From assembly GCF_001425945.1 (NCBI RefSeq), contig NZ_LMEB01000006.1, positions 490,051 to 554,050 of the forward strand: 64,000 nt of DNA, written 5' to 3'. Shown piece by piece: positions 26,810 through 34,796 of this stretch. How positions within the stretch are numbered: position 1 is the first letter of the stretch; every line of letters begins with the position of its first letter. The notes beneath the pieces are model-generated. The model searched no databases, was not told the DNA's origin, and saw only the letters and a program-made list of their open reading frames with translations. The stretch comes from Brevundimonas sp. Root1279. Lineage in GTDB: Bacteria; Pseudomonadota; Alphaproteobacteria; Caulobacterales; Caulobacteraceae. Position numbers and translations under genes: made by a program.

Positions 26810-27334
26810 ATGTACGCGGTGATCAAGACCGGCGGCAAGCAGTACCGGGTCCAACCGGGTGATGTGATCGTCGTCGAAAAGCTCGATGGCGACGCCGGTT
26901 CGGACGTGTCGTTCGGCGACGTGCTGATGCTCGGCGGCGACAAGGGCGTGACCCTGGGCGCCCCGACGATCGCCGGCGCCACGGTCGCCGCGACCCTCGT
27001 CGAAACCCGCAAGGGTGAGAAGATCAAGATCTTCAAGAAGATCCGTCGTCAGGGCTATCGCCGCACGAACGGCCATCGCCAGATGGAATCGGTCCTGCGC
27101 ATCACCGGCATCGAAGGCGCCGGCGAGAAGGCCAAGTGGGACGGCGAAACCTCGCTGATGACCAAGGCCGAAATGAACCTGCGCGCTCGCGGCCTCGCCC
27201 CGCGCGTTGAGGAAACGGAAGCCAAGCCCGCCAAGAAGGCCGCCGCCCCGAAGGCTGAAGCCGCTGCTGAAAAGCCGGCCGCCGCCAAGAAGGCTCCGGC
27301 CAAGAAGGCCGCCGCCAAGTCGACCGAAGCGTAA
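26810..27334 (+). CDS. rplU: 50S ribosomal protein L21 with Ala/Lys-rich C-terminal extension
   Basis: 174 residues. The first about 104 are a complete L21, starting MYAVIKTGGKQYRV and containing KIFKKIRRQGYRRTNGHRQ, the rRNA-contacting loop. The remainder is an extension of about 70 residues; its end is almost only Ala, Lys, Pro and Glu (KPAKKAAAPKAEAAAEK). Such tails occur in Caulobacterales L21 and would be disordered and basic. TGAGG precedes the ATG. It is followed by rpmA after 53 bases, the usual order. Confidence 0.98.
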   Translation: MYAVIKTGGKQYRVQPGDVIVVEKLDGDAGSDVSFGDVLMLGGDKGVTLGAPTIAGATVAATLVETRKGEKIKIFKKIRRQGYRRTNGHRQMESVLRITGIEGAGEKAKWDGETSLMTKAEMNLRARGLAPRVEETEAKPAKKAAAPKAEAAAEKPAAAKKAPAKKAAAKSTEA

Positions 27335-27387
27335 GAATTTAACAGAGCGCCCGCAGCCGGCGCGCTGAAGGAACAAGGAGCAAACCC

Positions 27388-27669
27388 ATGGCTCACAAAA
27401 AATCCGGTGGTTCGTCGCGCAACGGTCGCGACTCCGAGTCGAAGCGCCTTGGCGTGAAGAAGTTCGGCGGCGAGCGCGTGCTGGCCGGCAACATCCTCGT
27501 GCGTCAGCGCGGCACCACCTTCCACCCGGGTGACAACGTCGGCCTCGGCCGCGACCACACCCTGTTCGCCACCGCCGAAGGCTCGGTCAAATTCACCACC
27601 AAACGTGGTGGCCGTTGTTACGTGTCGATTCTTCCGGCCAACGACACCCAGGCTATGGCCGCCGAGTAA
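27388..27669 (+). CDS. rpmA: 50S ribosomal protein L27
   Basis: 93 residues with the typical start [19 protein letters not shown], whose N-terminal arm reaches the peptidyl-transferase centre, and GGNRxR-like core text ([20 protein letters not shown]). No N-terminal cleavage extension of the Firmicutes type is present. AAGGAG lies upstream. Co-transcribed with rplU; two hairpins follow, the second an intrinsic terminator. Confidence 0.98.
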   Translation: MAHKKSGGSSRNGRDSESKRLGVKKFGGERVLAGNILVRQRGTTFHPGDNVGLGRDHTLFATAEGSVKFTTKRGGRCYVSILPANDTQAMAAE

Positions 27670-27687
27670 GCGCGAACGGAACACCTC

Positions 27688-27721
27688 CCGGATCGCGCAA
27701 GGCTCAAGAGCCGCGATCCGG
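27688..27721 (+). other. Strong hairpin 3' of rpmA
   Basis: A 9-bp outer stem CCGGATCGC/GCGATCCGG encloses an inner stem GGCTC-aa-GAGCC. There is no T-run, so it is probably an mRNA-stabilising structure ahead of the true terminator. Confidence 0.6.
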
Positions 27722-27739
27722 ACCAAGGGAAATTTTCCG

Positions 27740-27776
27740 CGGGGAGTCTGGATCACCAGGCTCCCCGTTTTCGTTT
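27740..27776 (+). terminator. Intrinsic terminator of rplU-rpmA
   Basis: CGGGGAG and CTGG pair with CCAG and CTCCCCG around an ATCA loop, followed by TTTTCGTTT. It separates the ribosomal operon from the GNAT gene. Confidence 0.85.
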
Positions 27777-27837
27777 CCCCGCCTCGAAGCCGTCCGAGCC
27801 CTCCAAGGAGGCGGCGCGAACCGAACGAGGCAGCGTC

Positions 27838-28371
27838 ATGTGCGTGATCGAACCCTCCCCCGTCGTCGAGACGCGGCGCCTGCTGCTGCGTTCGCCGGGA
27901 CCGCAGGACATCAGCCGCCTGGCCGCCCTGGCCAATGACTCCGACATCGCCCGCATGACCCTGCGCATGCCGCACCCCTTCTCGGCGGACGACGCCGAGG
28001 ACTTCATCGTCGGGGTCGCCGGCCAGGATCCGGCCAAGGCCCGCACCTTCCTGATCGAGCACGAGGACCACGGCGCGGTCGGGGTCATCGGCCTGTTCGA
28101 GGACCGGGACCCGGCCCCCGAGGTCGGCTACTGGATCGGACGTCCCTTCTGGGGCCGGGGCTTCGCCACAGAGGCTCTGGAAGGCGCGGTGGTCTGGGCC
28201 TCGCGCCAGTGGCGGCGCCGCGCCCTCGTCGCCGGCCACTTCTCCGACAACCCCGCCTCCGGCCGTGTGCTGGAAAAGGCGGGCTTCCTGTACACCGGCG
28301 AGGTCCGCCAGGGCTTCAGCCGGGCGCGAGGCGCCGAAACCGATACGCGCCGGATGGTGTGGTTGGCTTAG
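27838..28371 (+). CDS. GNAT family N-acetyltransferase (RimJ/RimL-like)
   Basis: 177 residues of the single-domain acetyltransferase fold. It begins with the family pattern ETRRLLLRSPGPQD and carries the acetyl-CoA loop in PFWGRGFATEALEGA. The C-terminal NPASGRVLEKAGF is the usual motif B end. Members acetylate N-termini of proteins, small molecules or antibiotics; the substrate is not predictable here. GAGG lies upstream of the ATG. It has its own unit after the rpmA terminator, and a REP-like repeat starts 7 bases after its stop. Confidence 0.92.
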   Translation: MCVIEPSPVVETRRLLLRSPGPQDISRLAALANDSDIARMTLRMPHPFSADDAEDFIVGVAGQDPAKARTFLIEHEDHGAVGVIGLFEDRDPAPEVGYWIGRPFWGRGFATEALEGAVVWASRQWRRRALVAGHFSDNPASGRVLEKAGFLYTGEVRQGFSRARGAETDTRRMVWLA

Positions 28372-28377
28372 TTCAGG

Positions 28378-28453
28378 GCGCTAGCGCTCGCGCCGCGGGC
28401 GCTCGCTGCTTGAGCGCGGGGTTAGGGCGCTAGCGCTCGCTGCTTGAGCGCGG
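28378..28453. repeat. Second copy of the 46-bp REP-like repeat family (1.5 units)
   Basis: A full unit at 28378 and a shortened one at 28427 share GCGCTA-CGCTC and CTCGCTGCTTGAGCG with the array at 1339. The shortened copy lacks the central GC-rich part. As at 1339, it starts just after a stop codon (7 bases) on the same strand. Confidence 0.75.
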
Positions 28454-28477
28454 CTGTTTGATGCCCCCTCCACCGTG

Positions 28478-28592
28478 CATCCCGGCGAATGCCGGGATCC
28501 AGATGCGATGTCTCTAAGTCCGGCCCTCCAGCACAGGGGCCTTCTGCCGCCCCGTGCGCCTTATGATCTGGATCCCGGCATTCGCCGGGATG
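28478..28592. repeat. Perfect 27-bp inverted repeat around 61 bp
   Basis: Arms 28478-28504 and 28566-28592 are exact reverse complements and each contains its own smaller palindrome (CCCGGCGAATGCCGGG). This word is common in dispersed palindromes of proteobacteria; a paired arrangement like this suggests a REP-doublet (BIME-like) element. Confidence 0.85.
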
Positions 28593-28647
28593 AGCGGTGA
28601 GAGGGGCAGCGGCGAACAAGCGTCACCATTCGCGTCCAGACATGCGA

Positions 28648-28676
28648 CAGCCCGGCCTGAGGGAAGGGCCGGGCTG
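28648..28676 (-). terminator. Hairpin downstream of the small membrane protein gene
   Basis: A perfect 10-bp stem CAGCCCGGCC/GGCCGGGCTG with a 9-base loop lies 51 bases beyond the stop at 28728. No clear T-run follows on the minus strand. Confidence 0.45.
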
Positions 28677-28727
28677 CCAAAGGCTTCGAAGACTCGGGGC
28701 CGTCGGGCGGCGACCCCGGCCGTAAGC

Positions 28728-28922
28728 CTAACCGAAGAGGGTCGGTCCGAAGATAGCCGCCAGGGCGACCGCCCCGCCGGCCACGGCCACGATGGCTCCG
28801 GCGACGAAGGCCACCCACGGCTTGCCCGCGCGCTTACGGCGCAGGCTGCCGCCGACCGACCGGAGCATGACTCCGGGTCGCGGCCCGAAAACTTCCGAGC
28901 CGGAAATATTATGCTGGGACAT
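28728..28922 (-). CDS. Small single-pass membrane protein of unknown function
   Basis: 64 residues from an ATG preceded by GGGAG at good spacing. The N-terminal part is soluble and basic (GGSLRRKRAGK) and is followed by one hydrophobic helix (PWVAFVAGAIVAVAGGAVAL) near the C-terminus. The positive charges before the helix predict a cytoplasmic N-terminus. No domain is recognised. The gene stands alone between repeats and the BA14K gene. Confidence 0.6.
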   Translation of the reverse strand: MSQHNISGSEVFGPRPGVMLRSVGGSLRRKRAGKPWVAFVAGAIVAVAGGAVALAAIFGPTLFG

Positions 28923-29045
28923 GTACGCGCTCCCTGATCCACCGCCCCATGCGGGTCGGATGTCAGCCAAGCGGGCGTGTCAGGGCGAAACAATGGCGAA
29001 CGCTGCTCGCACACTCTTCCGTGATCGAGTGACCGACGTTCTGCC

Positions 29046-29615
29046 TCAGCCGCAGAAGATCAAACGGCCGCTGTAGCCGCGATAATAACCGCTGTACGGG
29101 TCGTAGGAGCGGTAGTTGGCGCGGCACCAGTCGACGCGGCCAGGATCGCGGCCGGCGCTGTACGACCCGCCTCGCCCGCCGCCGGGGAAGACATGGTCCG
29201 GACGTCCGTAGGCGCCCTCATAGGTCGTCGAGCCGGCCGAGTGGCCGTAGTTGCGCCCGTAATCGTAATCGCGGCGACGCCCGGACTCGTGGCCGTAACC
29301 GTAGCCGCGATCGTAGTCGCTGTAGCCGTAACGATAGCTCGAGTTCCACGGCGCGTAGCCCGAGCGGCCGCGCTGGTCGCGCCAGCGGGCGCCGCAATCG
29401 GTGCGGTTGGCGTCCCAGAAGGCGTCGCAGCGATAGTCGCCGGGCCGGTCCAGCTGGCTGCGCCAGTCGAAGGCCGAGGGCGCGGCGTTGGAGTAGCCCC
29501 CGCTCCGCTCGTACCGGTCATACCGGTCGTGGCCCCAGGACTGGGCGGAGGCGCTTCCCGCCGCCAGGGCGAGGCCGGCGGCGAGCAGCAGGGCGGTCGG
29601 GATCGGGCGGGTCAT
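29046..29615 (-). CDS. BA14K-family secreted protein, Tyr/Gly-rich
   Basis: 189 residues with a Sec signal (ALAAGSASA). The middle is very rich in Tyr, Gly, Arg and Asp, with WDANRTDCGARW and many short GYGYG-like runs. The C-terminal 30 residues match the BA14K pattern: WCRANYRSYDPYSGYYRG, followed by SGRLIFC. BA14K was described as a lectin-like, immunoreactive Brucella protein, and homologues are periplasmic or surface. Four cysteines could form two disulfides. It has its own unit. Confidence 0.8.
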   Translation of the reverse strand: MTRPIPTALLLAAGLALAAGSASAQSWGHDRYDRYERSGGYSNAAPSAFDWRSQLDRPGDYRCDAFWDANRTDCGARWRDQRGRSGYAPWNSSYRYGYSDYDRGYGYGHESGRRRDYDYGRNYGHSAGSTTYEGAYGRPDHVFPGGGRGGSYSAGRDPGRVDWCRANYRSYDPYSGYYRGYSGRLIFCG

Positions 29616-29669
29616 GGTTAACTCTCCAGAGCGGCCCGATACGCGGCCTGGGACTACAGGGTTGGGACC

Positions 29670-30188
29670 TTAGGGCAGGGTGACGGCGACGCGTCCGTTG
29701 CGGGTGTCGACGTGGCGCATCAGGACGACGCGGTCGCCTCCAGCGCTGACCGGGGCGATGATGAACCAGCCGCCCGAGGGCAGGCCGCTGAAGCTGAAAC
29801 GGCCATCCTGGCAGGTCGCCGACCGCACGAAGGAGCGGTAGTCGGCGTTGGGATCAGCCACGGTGCGCGCGCGAACGACGGCTTCCGGCAGGGCGGCGCT
29901 TTCGGTCGAGCCGTACAGGGTGCGGAATCGGGCGCGGGTGTAGGGGGTGTCCGGCGTCAGACCGACGGAGCCGCAGGTGAAGGTTTGGCCGTCCTGGCGG
30001 AAGTCGACCCGGCCATCGATCGAAGCGGGGCCGGAGTTGGTCGACCAGGCGAAGTCCGCGGCGTTGAAGGGGCTCGCGCCGCCGCTCAGCCCGCCCGAAG
30101 GCACAGTCTCGCAGCCGGCGAGGACGCCGGCGGCAGCGATGGCCGCGACGACGGCGAGGGGCTTCAAAAGATTCATCCGAGCTGCCAT
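29670..30188 (-). CDS. Lipoprotein of unknown function
   Basis: 172 residues with a lipobox GVLAGC (Cys about 26). The mature part contains a carboxypeptidase-regulatory-like beta sandwich flavour: RFSFSGLPSGGWFIIAPV resembles the strand pattern of CarboxypepD_reg domains, but I would not assert it. Two cysteines (FTCGSVG and ATCQDG) probably pair. GGAGAGAG precedes the ATG; a second in-frame ATG four codons later is an alternative. It is divergent from the threonine ammonia-lyase gene. Confidence 0.75.
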   Translation of the reverse strand: MAARMNLLKPLAVVAAIAAAGVLAGCETVPSGGLSGGASPFNAADFAWSTNSGPASIDGRVDFRQDGQTFTCGSVGLTPDTPYTRARFRTLYGSTESAALPEAVVRARTVADPNADYRSFVRSATCQDGRFSFSGLPSGGWFIIAPVSAGGDRVVLMRHVDTRNGRVAVTLP

Positions 30189-30324
30189 GGGCTCTCTCCG
30201 TCGAGCGGCGGGTAGAACATCTGATCAGACGCTCAACGCCGCCATAAGGTCAAGGTTGCGGCATATCGGGCGGTGGGCCAAAAGCGCGCATCAAGCCGGC
30301 GCGAGACCGGCTATAGGAACGCCC

Positions 30325-31527
30325 ATGACAGTCACGTTTGACGACATTCTGGCGGCGCGCGACCGCATCGCCGGCCAGGTCGACCGCACGCCCGTCCGCT
30401 ACTCCCGCCGCCTGTCGCAGCTGACCGGGGCCGAGGTCTGGGTCAAGTTCGACAACCTGCATTTCACCGGCAGCTTCAAGGAGCGCGGAGCGCTGAACCG
30501 CCTGCTGCAGCTCACGCCCGAGGAGCGCAAGCGCGGCGTGGTCGCGGCCAGCGCCGGCAACCACGCCCAGGCCCTGGCCTATCACGGCGGCCGTTTGGGC
30601 GTGCCCGTGACGATCGTCATGCCCGAGGGCACCCCCTTCGTGAAGGCCGACGGCACGCGCGCGCACGGCGCCACCGTGGTCATCAAGGGCGCCGACTTCT
30701 CCGGCTCGACGGAGGAGGCCCACCGGCTGCGCGACGAGAAGGGCTATGTCTTCGTCTCGGCCTTCGACGATCTGGGCATCGTGGCCGGCCAGGGCGTTTG
30801 CGGCCTGGAGTTCCTGGAGGACGTTCCGGACCTCGACATCCTGATCATCCCGATCGGCGGCGGCGGCTTGATCGCCGGCTCGGCGGTGGCGGCCAAACAC
30901 CTGAAGCCGGACCTGAGGGTGATCGGCGTCGAGGCGGCCATGTACCCCTCCTTCACCGCCAAGCGCCGCGGCGAGACTCCGAAGTGCGGCGGCCAGACCA
31001 TCGCCGAGGGCATCGCCATCAAGGCCGTGGGCGACATCCCCTTCGCCATCGCGGATCCGCTGATCGACGAGGTTCTGGTCTGCGAGGAGGCCGATTTCGA
31101 AAAGGGCGTCGCCTTCCTGGCCACCCTGGAGAAGACCGTCGCCGAGGGTGCCGGGGCCGGCGGGCTGGCGGCCATGCTGGCCTATCCCGACAAGTTCAGG
31201 GGCAAGAAGGTCGGCATCGAACTGACCGGCGGCAACATCGACGCCCGCATGCTGGCCGTGGTGCTGAACCGCGAGCTGGTGCGCGAGAAGAAGCTGATCG
31301 TCTACCGGATCCTCGGCGACGACCGGCCCGGCATGCTGTCCAAGATGAGCGCCGTGATCGGCGGCCTGGGCGGCAACATCATCGATGTGGTGCACAACCG
31401 CCTGGCGCTGGACGTGCCGGCCAAGGGCGCAGAGTTCGACATCATGGTCGAGACGCGGGGCGGCGCCCACGCGGACGAAATCAGGCAGGCGTTGGAAGAG
31501 GCGGGCTATGCGCTACGGATGGGCTAA
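30325..31527 (+). CDS. ilvA: Threonine ammonia-lyase with ACT domain
   Basis: A 400-residue PLP enzyme that deaminates L-threonine to 2-oxobutyrate for isoleucine synthesis or catabolism. The Schiff-base Lys-52 is in TGSFKERGA. The Ser/Gly loop SAGNHAQ and the phosphate-binding IPIGGGGLI are intact. The C-terminal ACT domain (about 325-400, VYRILGDDRPGMLSKM) predicts allosteric control by an amino acid. The one-ACT architecture at 400 residues resembles the short TdcB/IlvA2-like form. The FKBP gene start overlaps its end by 20 bases, so they are coupled. TAGGAAC precedes the ATG. Confidence 0.94.
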   Translation: MTVTFDDILAARDRIAGQVDRTPVRYSRRLSQLTGAEVWVKFDNLHFTGSFKERGALNRLLQLTPEERKRGVVAASAGNHAQALAYHGGRLGVPVTIVMPEGTPFVKADGTRAHGATVVIKGADFSGSTEEAHRLRDEKGYVFVSAFDDLGIVAGQGVCGLEFLEDVPDLDILIIPIGGGGLIAGSAVAAKHLKPDLRVIGVEAAMYPSFTAKRRGETPKCGGQTIAEGIAIKAVGDIPFAIADPLIDEVLVCEEADFEKGVAFLATLEKTVAEGAGAGGLAAMLAYPDKFRGKKVGIELTGGNIDARMLAVVLNRELVREKKLIVYRILGDDRPGMLSKMSAVIGGLGGNIIDVVHNRLALDVPAKGAEFDIMVETRGGAHADEIRQALEEAGYALRMG

Positions 31528-32053
31528 GGGCGTCACGGCGCTGATGATGGCGGCGGCGCTGGGCGGAAGCCTGGCGGCCTGTAACCGCGGGGGGGCCTCG
31601 GGCGATGACCCGCGGCTGGCCGAGAACCTGCGTGCGGCGGAGGAATTCATGGCCTCCAACGCCAAGGCCGAGGGAGTTCAGACCCTGCCTTCGGGAATCC
31701 AGTACAAGGTCATCCAATCGGGCCCGCCCGGCGGGGAGATCCCGGACGGCAACGACCTGGTGCGCATCGACTATGAGGGCGCCCTGCTGGACGGGACGGT
31801 GTTCGACAGCTCCTTCCAGGCGGGCAAGCCGACCGTCTTCACCGTCGACCAGGTGGTGCCGGGCTTCCGCGACGCCCTGCAGCACATGCGGGTCGGGGAC
31901 GAGTGGTACGTCTACATCCCGCCGGCGATGGGCTACGGCGAACAGGACAAGGGCGACATCCCGCCCAACAGCGCCCTGGTCTTCCGCCTGAAGCTGCACG
32001 AGCTGGCCCGCAACCCGGGCGGCGACTCGGGCGTGGACACGGCCGTCGGCTGA
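31508..32053 (+). CDS. FKBP-type peptidyl-prolyl cis-trans isomerase lipoprotein
   Basis: 181 residues. An N-terminal membrane segment leads to a lipobox (GSLAAC, Cys about 22). The catalytic FKBP domain is recognisable from DLVRIDYEGALLDGTVFDSS, VVPGFRDALQHMRVG and IPPAMGYGE. A helical dimer-type N-terminus (LAENLRAAEEFMASNAK) resembles FkpA and Mip. It should assist folding in the periplasm or at the outer membrane. The start overlaps ilvA by 20 bases in another frame. Its TGA overlaps the next ATG (TGATG). Confidence 0.92.
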   Translation: MRYGWAKGVTALMMAAALGGSLAACNRGGASGDDPRLAENLRAAEEFMASNAKAEGVQTLPSGIQYKVIQSGPPGGEIPDGNDLVRIDYEGALLDGTVFDSSFQAGKPTVFTVDQVVPGFRDALQHMRVGDEWYVYIPPAMGYGEQDKGDIPPNSALVFRLKLHELARNPGGDSGVDTAVG

Positions 32054-32520
32054 TGGGCGCGCCCGCGAACACGGCGGAAGCCTTCGCCACCATGACCGGC
32101 CGCGAGCTGCTGCAGGCCGTGATCGACGGCGTGCTGCCGCCAGTCGGCATGGGCGTGACGCTAGGCTTCGCCCTGGTCGAGGTCGGCGAAGGCTTCGCCG
32201 TCTTCGAGGGCGACACGGGTCCGCACCTGCTCAATCCGGCGGGCGCCGTGCACGGCGGCTGGGCCCTGTCGCTGATCGACAGCGCCACGGCGTGCGCGGG
32301 TCACTCGCTGCTGCCTGCCGGGACCGGCTACGCCACGGTCGAGACCAAGGGCAATCTGAGCCGGCCGATCCTGGTCGACACCGGCCGGGTCCGCTGCGAG
32401 GGCCGGGTGGTCAACGCCGGGCGTCAGATCATCAGCTGCGAAGCGGTGCTGCGCGACACGGCCGGGCGGGTGCTGGCCCACGGCACCTCGACCCTGATGG
32501 TGCTGCCGCCGCGCGGCTAG
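32053..32520 (+). CDS. PaaI-family acyl-CoA thioesterase
   Basis: 155 residues of the hotdog fold. The family signature NPAGAVHGGWALSLIDSATA supplies the HGG and acidic residues of the active site, and VETKGNLSRPI with VRCEGRVVNAGR follows the usual PaaI strand order. It hydrolyses acyl- or aryl-CoA thioesters in the cytoplasm. The ATG overlaps the FKBP stop, so it is the third gene of the ilvA unit. Its last bases overlap the convergent GST gene in a shared CTAG. Confidence 0.93.
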   Translation: MGAPANTAEAFATMTGRELLQAVIDGVLPPVGMGVTLGFALVEVGEGFAVFEGDTGPHLLNPAGAVHGGWALSLIDSATACAGHSLLPAGTGYATVETKGNLSRPILVDTGRVRCEGRVVNAGRQIISCEAVLRDTAGRVLAHGTSTLMVLPPRG

Positions 32521-33173
32521 TCCTCGACCAAGGGCGCGGGCATCAAGTTTCCGAACGGGGCGGCGTCCTCCAGGGCGCGCACGAAGGACGGCCGCGCCAT
32601 CAGTCGCGCGTGCCAGGCCCTCAGGTGCGGGCGATCGCCGAACGGGACCAGCCGGCGGGCGTAGGTCAGGATCGGGGCGGCGGCGCAGTCGGCCAGGGTG
32701 AAGGTCTCGCCCGCGCCCCAGGTCCGGCCGTCCGACAGCTTCTGCTCCAGCAGATCCCAGGCGGACTCCAGCTCCTGGGCGTCCTGCGTCAGGGCCGTCT
32801 CGTTCGGCGTGCCCGCGCGGCCCAGCCGGTTGAAGACGATGCGGTTCATCGGCCCGCCGACGTAGTTGTCGACGATGCGGTCGATCAGCCGCGCCTCCAG
32901 CGCCGCCTCGGGATCGGCGGGGATCAGTCGCCCCCCGCCAGCCAGGCGATCCAGGTATTCGATGACGATGCTCGACTCGATCACCGTTCGCCCCGTCGAG
33001 TCGTCCTGGAGCACCGGCATCTTGGCGAAGGGCGAGACCTGGGCGAAGCCGGCCGTGATCTCGGGAGACCCGTCCACCAGCTTCAGCTCATAGGGCAGGC
33101 CCAGCTCATTCAGAGCGATGGCGGCCTTCTGACCGTATGCGGCGTAGGGGTGCGACCAGAGGGTCAGGGACAT
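32517..33173 (-). CDS. Glutathione S-transferase family protein
   Basis: 218 residues. An N-terminal thioredoxin-like half starts LTLWSHPYAAYGQKAAIAL and contains the glutathione-site VIESSIVIEYL (SxI motif). The C-terminal helical domain includes TLADCAAAPIL, the N-capping DxxxD-type motif. The start at 33173 overlaps the stop of the SRPBCC gene upstream (TGATG), and a more distant in-frame ATG is less likely. It is the last gene of the ArsR operon, but its chemistry is unknown. Confidence 0.92.
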   Translation of the reverse strand: MSLTLWSHPYAAYGQKAAIALNELGLPYELKLVDGSPEITAGFAQVSPFAKMPVLQDDSTGRTVIESSIVIEYLDRLAGGGRLIPADPEAALEARLIDRIVDNYVGGPMNRIVFNRLGRAGTPNETALTQDAQELESAWDLLEQKLSDGRTWGAGETFTLADCAAAPILTYARRLVPFGDRPHLRAWHARLMARPSFVRALEDAAPFGNLMPAPLVED

Positions 33174-33643
33174 CAGGCGGTTTCCTTTGCGGAGGCGAGC
33201 CACAGGGCCAGTTGGTCCATGCCGAAGGCCGTGCCCTCCTCCCGCTCGGCCCAGCCGTCCTCGCCGAAATAGACGCCCTGCTCGTTGAAGATCAGGCGAG
33301 CGCCGTCGCCGTCCGGCAGGATCTCGACGGAGGCGATGGAGGCGGACAGCTTCCGGCCGCCGACGTGCATGACGAAGGCGAACACGAAGCGGCGGCCGTC
33401 GACGATGTCGAGGTACTGACCCTCGAACAGGTGCTCGGCCCCGCCCTGCCCGCCGCCGCGACTGACCTCGCGGCCGCCGATGCGGAAGTCGAGCTGTTCG
33501 ATCGCCGGGGCGCTCACCGCCTCGCAGCCGAGCCAGGCCTGCTTGACGGCGCGGTCGGTGAAGGCGCGGAAGACCCGTTCGGGCCGGGCGTCAAAGCGCC
33601 GGTCGATGGTGAAGGATCCGAAGAAGAGGCGGCCGTCGGTCAT
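33173..33643 (-). CDS. SRPBCC/AHSA1-like domain protein
   Basis: 156 residues of the START/Bet v1-like fold: an IDRRFDARPERVFRAFTD first strand and helix, GGREVSRGG, and the closing WAEREEGTAFGMDQLALWL helix. Related proteins bind hydrophobic ligands in a deep cavity. A homologous gene lies at 34305 in the same operon. The pair with an ArsR regulator is a frequent arrangement in soil bacteria. Function is unknown. Confidence 0.88.
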   Translation of the reverse strand: MTDGRLFFGSFTIDRRFDARPERVFRAFTDRAVKQAWLGCEAVSAPAIEQLDFRIGGREVSRGGGQGGAEHLFEGQYLDIVDGRRFVFAFVMHVGGRKLSASIASVEILPDGDGARLIFNEQGVYFGEDGWAEREEGTAFGMDQLALWLASAKETA

Positions 33644-34305
33644 GCCGCGCCTCCCTGGCCGGTCCGGACGATCTCCAGATGGGTAGCGCGCTCGCCGGCG
33701 GTCGACCGAGCGATTTCATAGCCCAGCGCCGGCAGGTCCAGCCCGTCCCAGAAGGGCTCGCCGCGGCCCAGCAACACCGGCGAGATGGCGATGTGCAACT
33801 CGTCGATCAGCCCGGCCTGCAGGTATTGGCGGATCGTCTCAGTCCCGCCGCCGATGCGGATGTCCTTGTCGCCGGCGGCGGCGCGGGCCCGCTCGAGCGC
33901 CGCCTCGACGCCGCCGGTCTCGAAGTGAAAGACGGTGCCGCCCTTCATCTCGAACGACGGACGCGGGTGGTGGGTGAGCACGAAGACCGGCACGTGATAG
34001 GGCGGCTCGTCGCCCCACCAGCCCTTCCACGCCTCGTCGGGCCAGTCGCCGCGGATGGGGCCGAACATGTTCCGGCCCAGGATCCAGGCGCCCATGCCTT
34101 GCATGCTGCGTTCGGCGAATCCGTTGTCGGTCCCCTCCGCGCCCTCGCCCTGGCCGAACATCGTCTGGAAGGTCTTGGTCGGATAGAACCAATGATGAAG
34201 TCGCTCCCCGCCCACGCCCAGAGGCGCCTCGCGGCTCTGGGCGGGGCCGGCGCCGAAGCCGTCGGCGGAGACCGCGAAGCTGCTGACGCGAACCTTGCCG
34301 GCCAT
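33640..34305 (-). CDS. Dihydrofolate reductase-family (RibD C-terminal-like) protein
   Basis: 221 residues. The DHFR/RibD_C-type fold begins MAGKVRVSSFAVSADGFGAG. It retains PVFVLTHHPRP, the strand before the NADPH-binding region, and IGGGTETIRQYLQAGLIDELH, a signature of this family. The long loop (about 50-90) with NGFAERSMQGMGAWILGRNMF is typical of YyaP/YwjB-like members. It is probably an NADPH-dependent reductase. Start and stop overlap both neighbours by four or one base, so the genes are co-translated. Confidence 0.9.
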   Translation of the reverse strand: MAGKVRVSSFAVSADGFGAGPAQSREAPLGVGGERLHHWFYPTKTFQTMFGQGEGAEGTDNGFAERSMQGMGAWILGRNMFGPIRGDWPDEAWKGWWGDEPPYHVPVFVLTHHPRPSFEMKGGTVFHFETGGVEAALERARAAAGDKDIRIGGGTETIRQYLQAGLIDELHIAISPVLLGRGEPFWDGLDLPALGYEIARSTAGERATHLEIVRTGQGGAA

Positions 34306-34796
34306 CAGGCGTGCGCCTCAAGTTCGCGCGCCAGGGCCTCGAACAGCTCGGTGCAGCCCTGTTCGCGCAGGCGGATGTCGCCGGCGTTCTCCAGGAAGGC
34401 GCCCTGCTCGGTGTAGATCAGCCGCGTGCCCGCCCCGTCCGGGACGATCTCGGTCGTTGCCAGGGAGGCGGAGTTTCGGATGCGCCCGACCGGATGCTCG
34501 CGGCCCATGACGTAGGAGAAGACGATCCGGCTGTTTTCCACGATGTCGAGGTATTCGGCCTCGTTGAACCAGGTGTCGTTGCCCTCGTCGCCGAAGCGGA
34601 AGCTGCCGCTGAGGCGGCCGCCGACGCGGAAATCGTGCTCCCAGTGATGGATGGTCCATTCCTCGCCTTCGGCGAACCAGCGACGGAAGGCGACCGGGTC
34701 GGCATGGGCGGCGAAGACCCGCGCCGGCGAGGCGTCGTAGCGGCGCTCGACGGTGAAGGTTCCGTGCGCAACGGACGGCTGGGGGTTCGCTGTCAT
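34305..34796 (-). CDS. SRPBCC/AHSA1-like domain protein
   Basis: 163 residues, clearly homologous to the protein at 33173 (both have FTVERRYDASPARVFAAHAD-like openings and a long C-terminal helix). The central VVFSYVMGREHP-like strand and GTRLIYTEQGAFL match the family. It is translated directly after the ArsR regulator (ATGA overlap). In many bacteria this pairing is part of a stress-related or growth-phase operon, but no ligand is known. Confidence 0.88.
   Translation of the reverse strand: MTANPQPSVAHGTFTVERRYDASPARVFAAHADPVAFRRWFAEGEEWTIHHWEHDFRVGGRLSGSFRFGDEGNDTWFNEAEYLDIVENSRIVFSYVMGREHPVGRIRNSASLATTEIVPDGAGTRLIYTEQGAFLENAGDIRLREQGCTELFEALARELEAHA

Larger units (their letters stand above)
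28372..28727. other. Gene-free stretch made of dispersed repeats and a hairpin
   Basis: This 356-bp gap holds, in order, a degenerate copy of the 46-bp repeat family, a perfect 27-bp inverted repeat pair and a hairpin that may terminate the small membrane protein gene. I see no credible coding frame in it. Confidence 0.75.
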
